From: Peribacillus muralis | GTDB lineage: Bacteria > Bacillota > Bacilli > Bacillales > DSM-1321 | Assembly: GCF_001439925.1 (NCBI RefSeq) | Contig: NZ_LMBV01000010.1 | Span: 65,906 to 116,335 of the forward strand | Length of the DNA: 50,430 nucleotides | Reading direction: 5' to 3' | Shown here: positions 43,591 to 50,430 of the stretch, in pieces | Layout of the letters: every line of letters starts with the position of its first letter | Numbering within the stretch: the stretch's first letter is position 1 | The notes under the pieces: generated by a model | What the model saw: the letters and a program-made list of their open reading frames with translations, nothing else | Told to the model about the DNA's origin: nothing | Database searches by the model: none | Translations under genes and position numbers: made by a program

Positions 43591-44388
43591 TCACTCCAGT
43601 ATTTTTTCTTCAGTATTTAATTCAATGACCTCTCCGTCAAAAGCATTCACGAAAAGATCCGTTTCGTTATCAAGGACCACCCACCATGTCGGCACAAGTA
43701 AATGGGACATGGAAGTCGTCTGCAGCGAATTATAAAAACCCAGTTTTATGTTCGTGACTTTGCTTTTTGGAACAATATCACGATTGTCATATAAAGCTCT
43801 AATCGCTTTGATAGGAGTGACCAGTTCTTTAGGTTTATTGAACTTTTCAACTTCCTCTAAATACATCTGTTCATAGGAGACGATTTCACCTTTTTTATTC
43901 AAATATAAAGTGACCTTCCCCTTACTGTTATTAAAAAACATCTTATTATCTGCCACTTGATAACAGATGATCGTCTGGTTGATCTTGTCATAACTCCAAA
44001 AGCGGTACTCATTACCTTTTAATACATAATCCTTCAGGAATATATCTAGGTCTGCCTCATTAATGTCCGCCTTCATGCCCACCGGTGTTTTGAATGTGCC
44101 TACAAGCTTCTTATCATCAATGATCTTTGCTTTTTGATTTTTCAAATACTGGATATCTTTCTTCTCGAACGTCTTGCTTTTCGCTGTCAGGAACTGGTCC
44201 TTCAGCTTTTGTTTCGGAAGCTGGACTTCTATGGAAATATCATCTTCCTTCAAAAGCTCATCCGTTGAGGATTCCGCGAAATTCTCATATTGGTAGTCAT
44301 TGATTTTTTCAAGGAATTGATAAAGAAGAAAGATATTCAAAACGAAGAACACCATGATGAATATTGACTTTGTATTATTCCAATCCAC
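43591..44388 (-). CDS. walI: WalI (YycI), membrane regulator of WalK
   Basis: A 265-residue protein with one N-terminal membrane helix (about 8-28) and an extracellular domain. It begins V/M-DWNNTKSIFIM, as WalI does, and contains the YycI repeats of beta-rich sequence ending in NTEEKILE. With WalH it forms a complex with WalK and controls its activity. GTG 44388 is the start: GGGAGG lies eight bases upstream and the protein then begins with the family-typical DWN. It overlaps the walH end by 14 bases. Confidence 0.9.
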   Translation of the reverse strand: MDWNNTKSIFIMVFFVLNIFLLYQFLEKINDYQYENFAESSTDELLKEDDISIEVQLPKQKLKDQFLTAKSKTFEKKDIQYLKNQKAKIIDDKKLVGTFKTPVGMKADINEADLDIFLKDYVLKGNEYRFWSYDKINQTIICYQVADNKMFFNNSKGKVTLYLNKKGEIVSYEQMYLEEVEKFNKPKELVTPIKAIRALYDNRDIVPKSKVTNIKLGFYNSLQTTSMSHLLVPTWWVVLDNETDLFVNAFDGEVIELNTEEKILE

Positions 44389-45712
44389 TTTGATCGCCTC
44401 CCGTATCTCCTTCAAAAGGCACAATGAACCATTTATTGCCGATACGATAATACCAAGTGGGTTCAAGGGTGACCAAGGTAACTAGCTTGGAATCAAGGGA
44501 TTTATTCAGTCTATACCCGATAGAGATGTCCTCCACGTTCTTGAAATCGATATTATCTTTCGATTTCAACTGATCCAATACTTCCCTGCCGCTTGCCAAC
44601 GTCTTCAGTGCGCCTTCTGACGGGAGAACCGAGGCAAGTGAGAAGTATGGACGTTCATAGCTATAAATCTCTTCCTTGCCCCAGATTTGTTCAATCTCAG
44701 TCATTCCGTTTTCATTGAAGGCGGGATAACCGTTTACGAATAACCGGAAAACCACCCGTTGCTCAGTCTCCGACATATAGGCGTAGCGGTAGTTGTTATC
44801 TTCCCAGCCAGCATGATCATTGATGAAATCTATGCTTTTTTGCAGAAGATCACTCGAACTGCCAAATGACTTGCTCTTTTGTCCCGGATTGATATAAGAG
44901 ATCAGGTAATTTTCTTTATTGATCGTCATCAGCCTTGTTCCATCCGTGTATTCATCGCCGACCGAAACCGATTCCTGGCGCACATACTTAGGAAAATTAA
45001 ATAATGCATTTTTCAGTTTCGCTATATCCAAATAGTCGATATAATACTGAAAGCTTTTAATCTCCACCGGCTTTTCCGGTACGAACAGCGTCTTTTTGCT
45101 GTTTATCACTTCTGCCGTGTATTCAGGGTGCTTATTATAAGAACCCGTATAGAACTTACTCATGAAACCTTTTATTCTTTTGGAATCCACCATACCCTGA
45201 TAGATTTTCTCTTGACTGTATGAAACAAAATATACGGCGGATACTTTTTCACCAATATCCCTTTGCTTAATGATAATCCGGTCAAAGGAAAAGGGAGGCA
45301 CTTCCTTATCGGTAATATTCAATAACGTTTTATAGATGGATATTGGGACATCATCGGAAAATTGAATTTCTACCGATCCGTCTTCATGGACGAAATCATC
45401 GAATTTCCTTTGTAGCCTCTTTACCGATATCTCTCTGACACCGCTAAAACTCCATTGCGAATATTCCTTCTCCATCCTGCCTATTTCGATTGGGTCGGAA
45501 GTCCGGAAATGCTGCCCGTTACCATGAAAAAGGATACTAACCGGTTTAATGATATCACTGACGATCTGCACATCGCTTTTTATCTTTATATAGTCCGTCG
45601 ATTGACTCAATTGATCATACTCAGGCTCATACGTCCAAATGCTCCAGGTCAAGAAAATGCTCGTCCCCACCAAAATTATCAGTATAATGCTTTTTGCACG
45701 TTCAAAATTCAT
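44375..45712 (-). CDS. walH: WalH (YycH), membrane regulator of WalK
   Basis: A 445-residue protein with a single N-terminal membrane helix (about 8-28, IILIILVGTSIFLTWSIW) and a large extracellular domain of the YycH family. It negatively regulates WalK in B. subtilis and activates it in Staphylococcus, together with WalI. ATG 45712 overlaps the walK stop (ATGA) and has AGAGG at good spacing, so it is preferred to TTG 45718. Confidence 0.92.
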   Translation of the reverse strand: MNFERAKSIILIILVGTSIFLTWSIWTYEPEYDQLSQSTDYIKIKSDVQIVSDIIKPVSILFHGNGQHFRTSDPIEIGRMEKEYSQWSFSGVREISVKRLQRKFDDFVHEDGSVEIQFSDDVPISIYKTLLNITDKEVPPFSFDRIIIKQRDIGEKVSAVYFVSYSQEKIYQGMVDSKRIKGFMSKFYTGSYNKHPEYTAEVINSKKTLFVPEKPVEIKSFQYYIDYLDIAKLKNALFNFPKYVRQESVSVGDEYTDGTRLMTINKENYLISYINPGQKSKSFGSSSDLLQKSIDFINDHAGWEDNNYRYAYMSETEQRVVFRLFVNGYPAFNENGMTEIEQIWGKEEIYSYERPYFSLASVLPSEGALKTLASGREVLDQLKSKDNIDFKNVEDISIGYRLNKSLDSKLVTLVTLEPTWYYRIGNKWFIVPFEGDTGGDQSGLE

Positions 45713-47541
45713 GACCAATCATCCTCTTCTTCCTGCTCGTAAGGAAGTGTAAAGAATACCGTAGTTCCTTTTCCATCCACACTTTCCGCCCAAATTTTCC
45801 CGCCATGCGCCACGACCATTTCTTTTGCGATCGCTAAGCCAAGACCGGTTCCACCTAAGTTCCGCGCCCTTGCTTTATCGACACGGTAAAACCGGTCGAA
45901 TATTTTATCAATGACGTTTTTCGGGATGCCCACGCCTTGATCTTTAATGCTTACCACGATAAAGCCATCGGAAGCCATCGCTTTGAAGGTCACTTGCCCG
46001 CCTTCAGGTGAGTATTTTAGCGAGTTGGAGATTACATTATAAAGAACCTGAGTAATCTTATCCTCATCAATATCGACGAAGTAAGCTTCTTTAGGCAAAT
46101 CACGCTTAAACGTGATATCGTCATTTTTCGTCATTTCAAAACGATCGATGATATGATCATAGAACTTATTGAAATTGACCCAGCCGGTTTTAAGCCTGTA
46201 ATCCTTGCTGTCCATTTTCGAAAGCTGCAGCAAATCATTGACGAGCCTGATCATTCGCTCCGTTTCATTTTGGGTCACACTTAAGAAGGATGGAGCGATT
46301 TCCTCGTCCTTCCATGCCCCTTCAGCCAAAGCCTCCAGGTAGCTCCTCATGGTCGTAAGCGGGGTCCTAAGCTCATGGGATACGTTGGCAACGAATTCCC
46401 GGCGTTCACTCTCGATTTTTTCCTGCTCGGTGATATCATGCAAAACAGAAATCAAGCCATTGACGAAGCCCGTTTCCTTTTGAATCACCGAAAAGTTCGC
46501 CCTCAAAATGAACGGCTGGTTCTTTTTGCTGTAATCAAGGATGACGGATTCCCGTTCTTCCAGTAAATCATCAAATTTATATTCTTCTTCAAGACCCAAT
46601 ACCTCAATGATCGGCTGGTTCATGACGGTTTCACGCGAAATGTTCAATAGCTGTGCCGCCGGTTCGTTGATCAAGTTCACCCGGCCGCGCCTGTCCGTCG
46701 AAATCACGCCGTCCGTCATATTGGTAAGGACGGATGAAAGCTTGCGCCGCTCTCCTTCCGTGCTTGATTGCGACTCTTGAAGCTTCTTGGTCAAATTATT
46801 GAAAGTGACGGCAAGCTGACCAATTTCGTCATCACCATATACCCTGACCTTTCTGGAAAAATTCCCTTTCGCCATGACCAGGGCCTGTTTTCTCATATCC
46901 GACATGGGCCGGGTGATCGTTCGTGCGAGCAGGATCCCCAAAATGGCGGTGATGACCAAGGCAATGGCCGTACCCGTCATGAAGATACTATTGATTTCAT
47001 CCATCTGCTCAAACACATTTTCCATCTCGGCTATTACATAGACGGCTCCAATGACCTCGCCATTTGCTTCGATCGGTGTCGAAAGAACCCAGAGCCTCCT
47101 GCCTGTCTTAAGATCGCGGAAAACATCATTATCCTCTTTCCCATAAACGAGCGTATTCTTGATGAGGATCTCTGTGGTCTTTTTTCCGACAATATCCTGT
47201 TTACTGGGGTCAGAGGTTCCGATCACCCGCCTGCTGCGGGTATCGATAACGCGCACCTCAGAAATATCATTGGATGAATTATCACGGTCTTTCAATATCG
47301 TATCAATCGCTTCTTCGAGGGTTGGGTCTTCCTCTCCCCTCTCTTGCTCCATTTCTTCCCCTATACTATAGGTAAGCAGGTTAACGTGACCCTTTATCGA
47401 TTTCGTGAAGTTCCCGACAAGATTTTCTTCCAATTCCCCAACAAAATATACCCCGATTATTTGCATCGCAACGAATATGAGCAACACATAAATCAGGACA
47501 AATTTAAAATGAATTGAGCGAAAAAACCCAACCTTTTTCAT
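45709..47541 (-). CDS. walK: WalK (YycG) sensor histidine kinase
   Basis: A 610-residue kinase in the WalK arrangement: TM1 (about 12-33), extracellular Cache/PAS-like domain (about 35-182), TM2 (about 185-206), HAMP (about 207-258), cytoplasmic PAS (about 265-375), HisKA with His389 in NVSHELRTPL, and HATPase with N-box NVISNSLKYSPEGG, DQGVGIP and GGTGLGLAIAKEM. It senses cell-wall/lipid II-linked signals and phosphorylates WalR. This system is essential in B. subtilis. It lies five bases after walR. Confidence 0.96.
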   Translation of the reverse strand: MKKVGFFRSIHFKFVLIYVLLIFVAMQIIGVYFVGELEENLVGNFTKSIKGHVNLLTYSIGEEMEQERGEEDPTLEEAIDTILKDRDNSSNDISEVRVIDTRSRRVIGTSDPSKQDIVGKKTTEILIKNTLVYGKEDNDVFRDLKTGRRLWVLSTPIEANGEVIGAVYVIAEMENVFEQMDEINSIFMTGTAIALVITAILGILLARTITRPMSDMRKQALVMAKGNFSRKVRVYGDDEIGQLAVTFNNLTKKLQESQSSTEGERRKLSSVLTNMTDGVISTDRRGRVNLINEPAAQLLNISRETVMNQPIIEVLGLEEEYKFDDLLEERESVILDYSKKNQPFILRANFSVIQKETGFVNGLISVLHDITEQEKIESERREFVANVSHELRTPLTTMRSYLEALAEGAWKDEEIAPSFLSVTQNETERMIRLVNDLLQLSKMDSKDYRLKTGWVNFNKFYDHIIDRFEMTKNDDITFKRDLPKEAYFVDIDEDKITQVLYNVISNSLKYSPEGGQVTFKAMASDGFIVVSIKDQGVGIPKNVIDKIFDRFYRVDKARARNLGGTGLGLAIAKEMVVAHGGKIWAESVDGKGTTVFFTLPYEQEEEDDWS

Positions 47542-47546
47542 AAGGA

Positions 47547-48257
47547 CTACTCCTGCTCAGGGTTACGCAAGTAATAACCGACCCCTCTTCTAGTTACAAT
47601 CCAGCCAGGATGGCTTGGATTATCTTCGATCTTCTCGCGCAGGCGTCTGACCGTTACATCGACAGTCCGTACATCACCGAAGTAATCATAGCCCCAAACG
47701 GTTTGCAACAAGTGCTCCCGTGTCATGACCTGACCGATATGCTTGGCCAAATAATGAAGCAGCTCAAACTCACGGTGGGTTAATTCGATCGTATCGCCCC
47801 GCTTTGATACCACATAGGCATCCGGATGGATCGTGAGCGTCCCGATCGTAATTTCCTTCGGTTCGTTGGCATCTTGATCAGGAACAGGGACAGCTTGCTG
47901 ACGCCTTAAATTCGCTTTGACACGGGCAATTATTTCCCGGGTACTAAATGGTTTTGTGACATAGTCGTCTGCACCAAGCTCCAAACCTAACACTTTATCA
48001 ATCTCTGAATCCTTGGCAGTCAGCATGATGATCGGCGTTTCATACTTCTTCCTGACCTCCCTGCAAACCTCCATGCCATCGCGCTGCGGCAGCATGATAT
48101 CAAGCAGAATCAAATCAGGCTGACGTTCTTCCACCATTTTCAGCGCTTCATTGCCATCATAAGCACAAAATACCTCATAGCCTTCTTTTTTCAGATTGAA
48201 CTGCAATATATCAGCGATTGGCTTTTCATCATCCACTACTAGAATTTTCTTATCCAT
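47547..48257 (-). CDS. walR: WalR (YycF) response regulator
   Basis: A 236-residue OmpR-family regulator. The receiver domain has Asp53 as phospho-acceptor (LLDIMLP), with acidic VVDDE and the switch Thr in IIMLTAKD. The C-terminal winged helix ends [13 protein letters not shown]. It controls cell-wall hydrolase and division genes, recognising TGTWAH-N5-TGTWAH. AAGGAGA precedes ATG 48257. First gene of the walRKHIJ operon. Confidence 0.96.
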   Translation of the reverse strand: MDKKILVVDDEKPIADILQFNLKKEGYEVFCAYDGNEALKMVEERQPDLILLDIMLPQRDGMEVCREVRKKYETPIIMLTAKDSEIDKVLGLELGADDYVTKPFSTREIIARVKANLRRQQAVPVPDQDANEPKEITIGTLTIHPDAYVVSKRGDTIELTHREFELLHYLAKHIGQVMTREHLLQTVWGYDYFGDVRTVDVTVRRLREKIEDNPSHPGWIVTRRGVGYYLRNPEQE

Positions 48258-48504
48258 ATGCTTATCTCCTTTTTAATAACTAACTTCAATCTATTAAAAA
48301 CCGTGTCCTTATCCGGGACCTTTATTCACTTTTCCTTCTGCCTGCACCAATCTATCTACCCTGGATTAGCAAAAGTTCTATACATATACCCAATAAGAGG
48401 GCCTGAACACCTGAATGAAAGCGAATTGTATCTATTCTACTTTATCATTTTATAGGCATTAAATCACCTTTTTCCTATTATTCTCATCTATATGGGAAGC
48501 AGAA

Positions 48505-48533
48505 GAAGCCTTCGAATATTTTTCGAAGACTTC
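48505..48533 (-). terminator. Hairpin after the M23 peptidase gene, possible terminator
   Basis: GAAGCCTTCGAA (48505-48516) pairs with TTCGAAGACTTC (48522-48533) with one mismatch. The minus-strand tail TTCTTCTGCTT is only weakly U-rich. Confidence 0.5.
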
Positions 48534-48539
48534 CATCAA

Positions 48540-49958
48540 TTACTGACTTATATAGTTTAGCGGATTTACAAGCGACCCGTTTTTATATACTTCAAAATGG
48601 AGATGGACGCCTGTCGAGTTCCCTGTTGAACCCATCATCCCGATTTTTGCACCCTTTTCAATCTTTTGTCCTGCTTTAACATCAATTGAATTGAGATGGG
48701 CGTACACTGTCTTATATCCATTATTATGATTGATCGTTATCTTGTTTCCATACCCGCCGGAGTTTCCAGCAGATTCAATGATTCCATGATCGGCGGCCGT
48801 AATGGTTCTCGAGGAAGGACGAGCGATATCAATTCCCTTATGGAGTTTCCCCCATCGTTGGCCCTGCTTACTGGATATATAGCCTCCATCTGCAGGCCAT
48901 GCATATGTGCCGCTTCCCTGTGACGGAATGACCTTCGTGCCCTTTTTGATGATTTCCGTTTTGGCCTTATCCGTTATTTCTTTTTTCGTGATCGCTTCAC
49001 TGATTTTTTTACCGTTCGTTTCGGAAACGTTATAGGTGAAAGCCTCGATCCCGTCATTGCCTACTTGTTCAGTGATGATCTCTCCCTTTGGCAGGTCGTC
49101 ATCCTCCTTGACCTTCTTTTCAAAAGGAATGTGATCTTCTTTATATACTTCCCTTTCTACCATTACGTTCACATAAGGCACAAGCTCAGTCACTAAGAGA
49201 CGATCGCCCTCCTTAAGGTCCTTGCCTTCATTCCGGCCTGGGTTCAGCTCCAACAGTCGACTAGCGTCCATATCATGGCTAGTTGCAATTGACTCCAAAT
49301 CCTCATTCTTCTTAGCCTCATAGATGACCTTTTCTTCCTTGCCTTCTTCGAGCATGGTGATGGCTTTCTCGACGGTCATGATTTCATCAGGATCGACCTT
49401 TGTCTCGTTAAACGTAACCGGAAGCGAAAATTCGATATCAAGGATTCTGCTTCCTGGTTCCTTTAACGATTCATCAGCTTTGTCATCCTCATCTTTAGCT
49501 GTTTCATATTGTTCGTATTCCTCTTCATCGACATAGAGTAGCATGAGCTTTTTCAACACTTCCTCCGCATCACCCTTTGATGGGACATAAGCGACCGCTT
49601 GATGATCTATATCAATTTCATACGCTTTTGCCTTAATATCCAACCGATCGGAAATTCCCTTAACAGCCCGATCGTCTTTCACTTCCCGATCGAATACCTC
49701 TTCAGGTACAAACTTCAGCTGGGACTCTTTATCGAATGTATAATCAGGATATTCTTCCTGTGCTTCCTCTACCTTATCCGCGACAATTTTCTCTACCTTT
49801 TCTTCATCCGTCACACTCCCGACGAACTCGTCGTTAACATAAACATGGTGAATGGTTGTAGTATCCGAGAGGCCTGCAGCCGTAACCCGATTTACTGCAA
49901 GCATGAATACGAAGGAAACGAGCAACAAGGTGATTCCCTTTGCCTTTGAGCTAAACAT
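48540..49958 (-). CDS. Secreted LysM-G5-M23 peptidoglycan endopeptidase
   Basis: A 472-residue cell-wall hydrolase. An N-terminal hydrophobic segment (about 8-27) acts as signal or anchor, a large Asp/Glu-rich region (about 35-215) follows, then LysM (about 220-265, DLESIATSHDMDASRLLELNPG), G5 (about 270-345) and M23 (about 365-470) with zinc ligands in LHKGIDIA and HLHFEV. It should cut peptide cross-bridges of peptidoglycan. Location just before walR, which regulates wall hydrolases, is typical of many Bacillaceae. The strongly acidic middle region is a variable feature. Confidence 0.9.
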   Translation of the reverse strand: MFSSKAKGITLLLVSFVFMLAVNRVTAAGLSDTTTIHHVYVNDEFVGSVTDEEKVEKIVADKVEEAQEEYPDYTFDKESQLKFVPEEVFDREVKDDRAVKGISDRLDIKAKAYEIDIDHQAVAYVPSKGDAEEVLKKLMLLYVDEEEYEQYETAKDEDDKADESLKEPGSRILDIEFSLPVTFNETKVDPDEIMTVEKAITMLEEGKEEKVIYEAKKNEDLESIATSHDMDASRLLELNPGRNEGKDLKEGDRLLVTELVPYVNVMVEREVYKEDHIPFEKKVKEDDDLPKGEIITEQVGNDGIEAFTYNVSETNGKKISEAITKKEITDKAKTEIIKKGTKVIPSQGSGTYAWPADGGYISSKQGQRWGKLHKGIDIARPSSRTITAADHGIIESAGNSGGYGNKITINHNNGYKTVYAHLNSIDVKAGQKIEKGAKIGMMGSTGNSTGVHLHFEVYKNGSLVNPLNYISQ

Positions 49959-50323
49959 ATATGTTCCTCCTTACTGGCTCAGTCACCAATTAAGAAACTA
50001 ATCAAATGTATGTTGAGATTTATTAGTCCAATTTAAAAATGCACGTGCCTATGACTGATTTCATAATATTTTTCCACTCATTACTCTACCATATGAGGAA
50101 AAAAAACAAGAAATAGACTTCATAATGTAATAGAACTGTATAAATGTTTACAACATGTTCCAATAAATATTTCTACATAGAAAGATGAATCTTAAGCATT
50201 AATAAGGGTGGATGCAGGCGTAGTAAAGGTTAATCCGAAGCGAAGTACTAACTGGTGAAAATTGTTATATTACAAATCAATAACAATCCAATAACGAGAT
50301 TTCATTTATAATACGTAGGATAC
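49959..50323. other. Intergenic stretch between tRNA-Phe terminator and M23 gene
   Basis: AT-rich DNA with no gene. It should hold the promoter of the peptidase gene. TGTAAT-N5-TGTATA at 50126-50142 resembles a WalR box (11 of 12 defined positions) but lies in the plus orientation, opposite to the gene. Confidence 0.5.
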
Positions 50324-50352
50324 AAAAAAAACGCCCCAAGCAAGGGCGTTTT
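50324..50352 (-). terminator. Terminator downstream of tRNA-Phe
   Basis: AAAACGCCC (50328-50336) pairs with GGGCGTTTT (50344-50352). The A-run from 50324 gives the U-tail on the minus strand, ending the tRNA transcript. Confidence 0.88.
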
Positions 50353-50361
50353 CATTAAGAA

Positions 50362-50430
50362 TGGCTCAGGACGGAATCGAACCGCCGACACAAGGATTTT
50401 CAGTCCTTTGCTCTACCGACTGAGCTACTG
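50362..50430 (-). tRNA. tRNA-Phe (GAA), 5' end cut by the window edge
   Basis: Reading the minus strand, the D-arm TAGCTCAGTCGGTAGAGCA, anticodon loop CTGAAAA with GAA anticodon, variable loop, T-loop GGTTCGATTCC and 3' acceptor CTGAGCCA (with CCA encoded) are all present. Only the first few bases of the acceptor 5' strand fall outside the window. It is probably the last gene of a tRNA operon. Confidence 0.93.

Noticed and set aside
1..50430. CRISPR array, rRNA genes, transposase, integrase or prophage genes
   Set aside because: No regularly spaced identical repeats with unique spacers, no rRNA-like sequence and no recombinase or phage proteins were seen anywhere in the window.

Overview
The window is chromosomal DNA of a low-GC Gram-positive bacterium of the family Bacillaceae, probably Peribacillus/Bacillus simplex-like. 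The assignment rests on a complete walR-walK-walH-walI-walJ-htrC block, an rbsRKDACB operon in Bacillus subtilis order, a KatE-type catalase and a YxiN/DbpA-type helicase, strong GGAGG-type ribosome binding sites, and TTG and GTG starts. No species name can be proved from the sequence alone.

Layout. 1-3.3 kb: a DUF485/sodium-solute symporter pair (ywcB-ywcA) and a two-gene ThrE-type exporter on the other strand. 3.7-6.5 kb: a small membrane peptide, then a repeat-containing surface protein with an MPKTG sorting signal followed by its likely dedicated class F sortase, which carries an added C-terminal FN3-like domain. 6.6-8.9 kb: an alpha/beta hydrolase and a glutamate/dicarboxylate symporter. 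8.9-12.9 kb: a lysoplasmalogenase (YhhN) gene split by about 3.2 kb of very AT-rich DNA that carries a circular (head-to-tail cyclised) bacteriocin locus: a 93-residue precursor, a large membrane protein, a SpoIIM/DUF95 protein, an ABC ATPase and another membrane protein. This is the most distinctive system in the window. 13.0-16.1 kb: a frameshifted methyltransferase, an RlmI-type rRNA methyltransferase and an orphan PTS IIC protein.

16.4-22.1 kb: ribose operon rbsRKDACB with a perfect cre/RbsR-type operator. 22.3-30.8 kb: a six-gene NIS siderophore operon in the same order as rhbABCDEF of rhizobactin 1021, which predicts schizokinen, preceded by two perfect 7-1-7 Fur boxes. 30.8-38.4 kb: a gene-poor stretch with a structured dispersed repeat, a cytoplasmic alpha-amylase, peptidase T, KatE catalase, a degenerate 21-bp tandem repeat and a DbpA-like helicase. 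38.6-41.2 kb: an IsdG-type haem monooxygenase, rlmN, rlmH, a CxxH/CxxC mini-protein and a cluster of DnaA boxes. 41.3-50.4 kb: htrC, walJ, walI, walH, walK, walR, a LysM/G5/M23 cell-wall peptidase and the 3' part of tRNA-Phe.

The iron genes (siderophore synthesis, Fur boxes, IsdG) and the cell-envelope genes (WalRK block, M23 peptidase, sortase pair) form two functional themes. The bacteriocin island looks acquired: its base composition differs sharply from its flanks and it interrupts a conserved gene. Two genes (yhhN 5' part and the 13.0-13.7 kb methyltransferase) each appear to lack one base in an A-run, so either decay or homopolymer sequencing error is possible.
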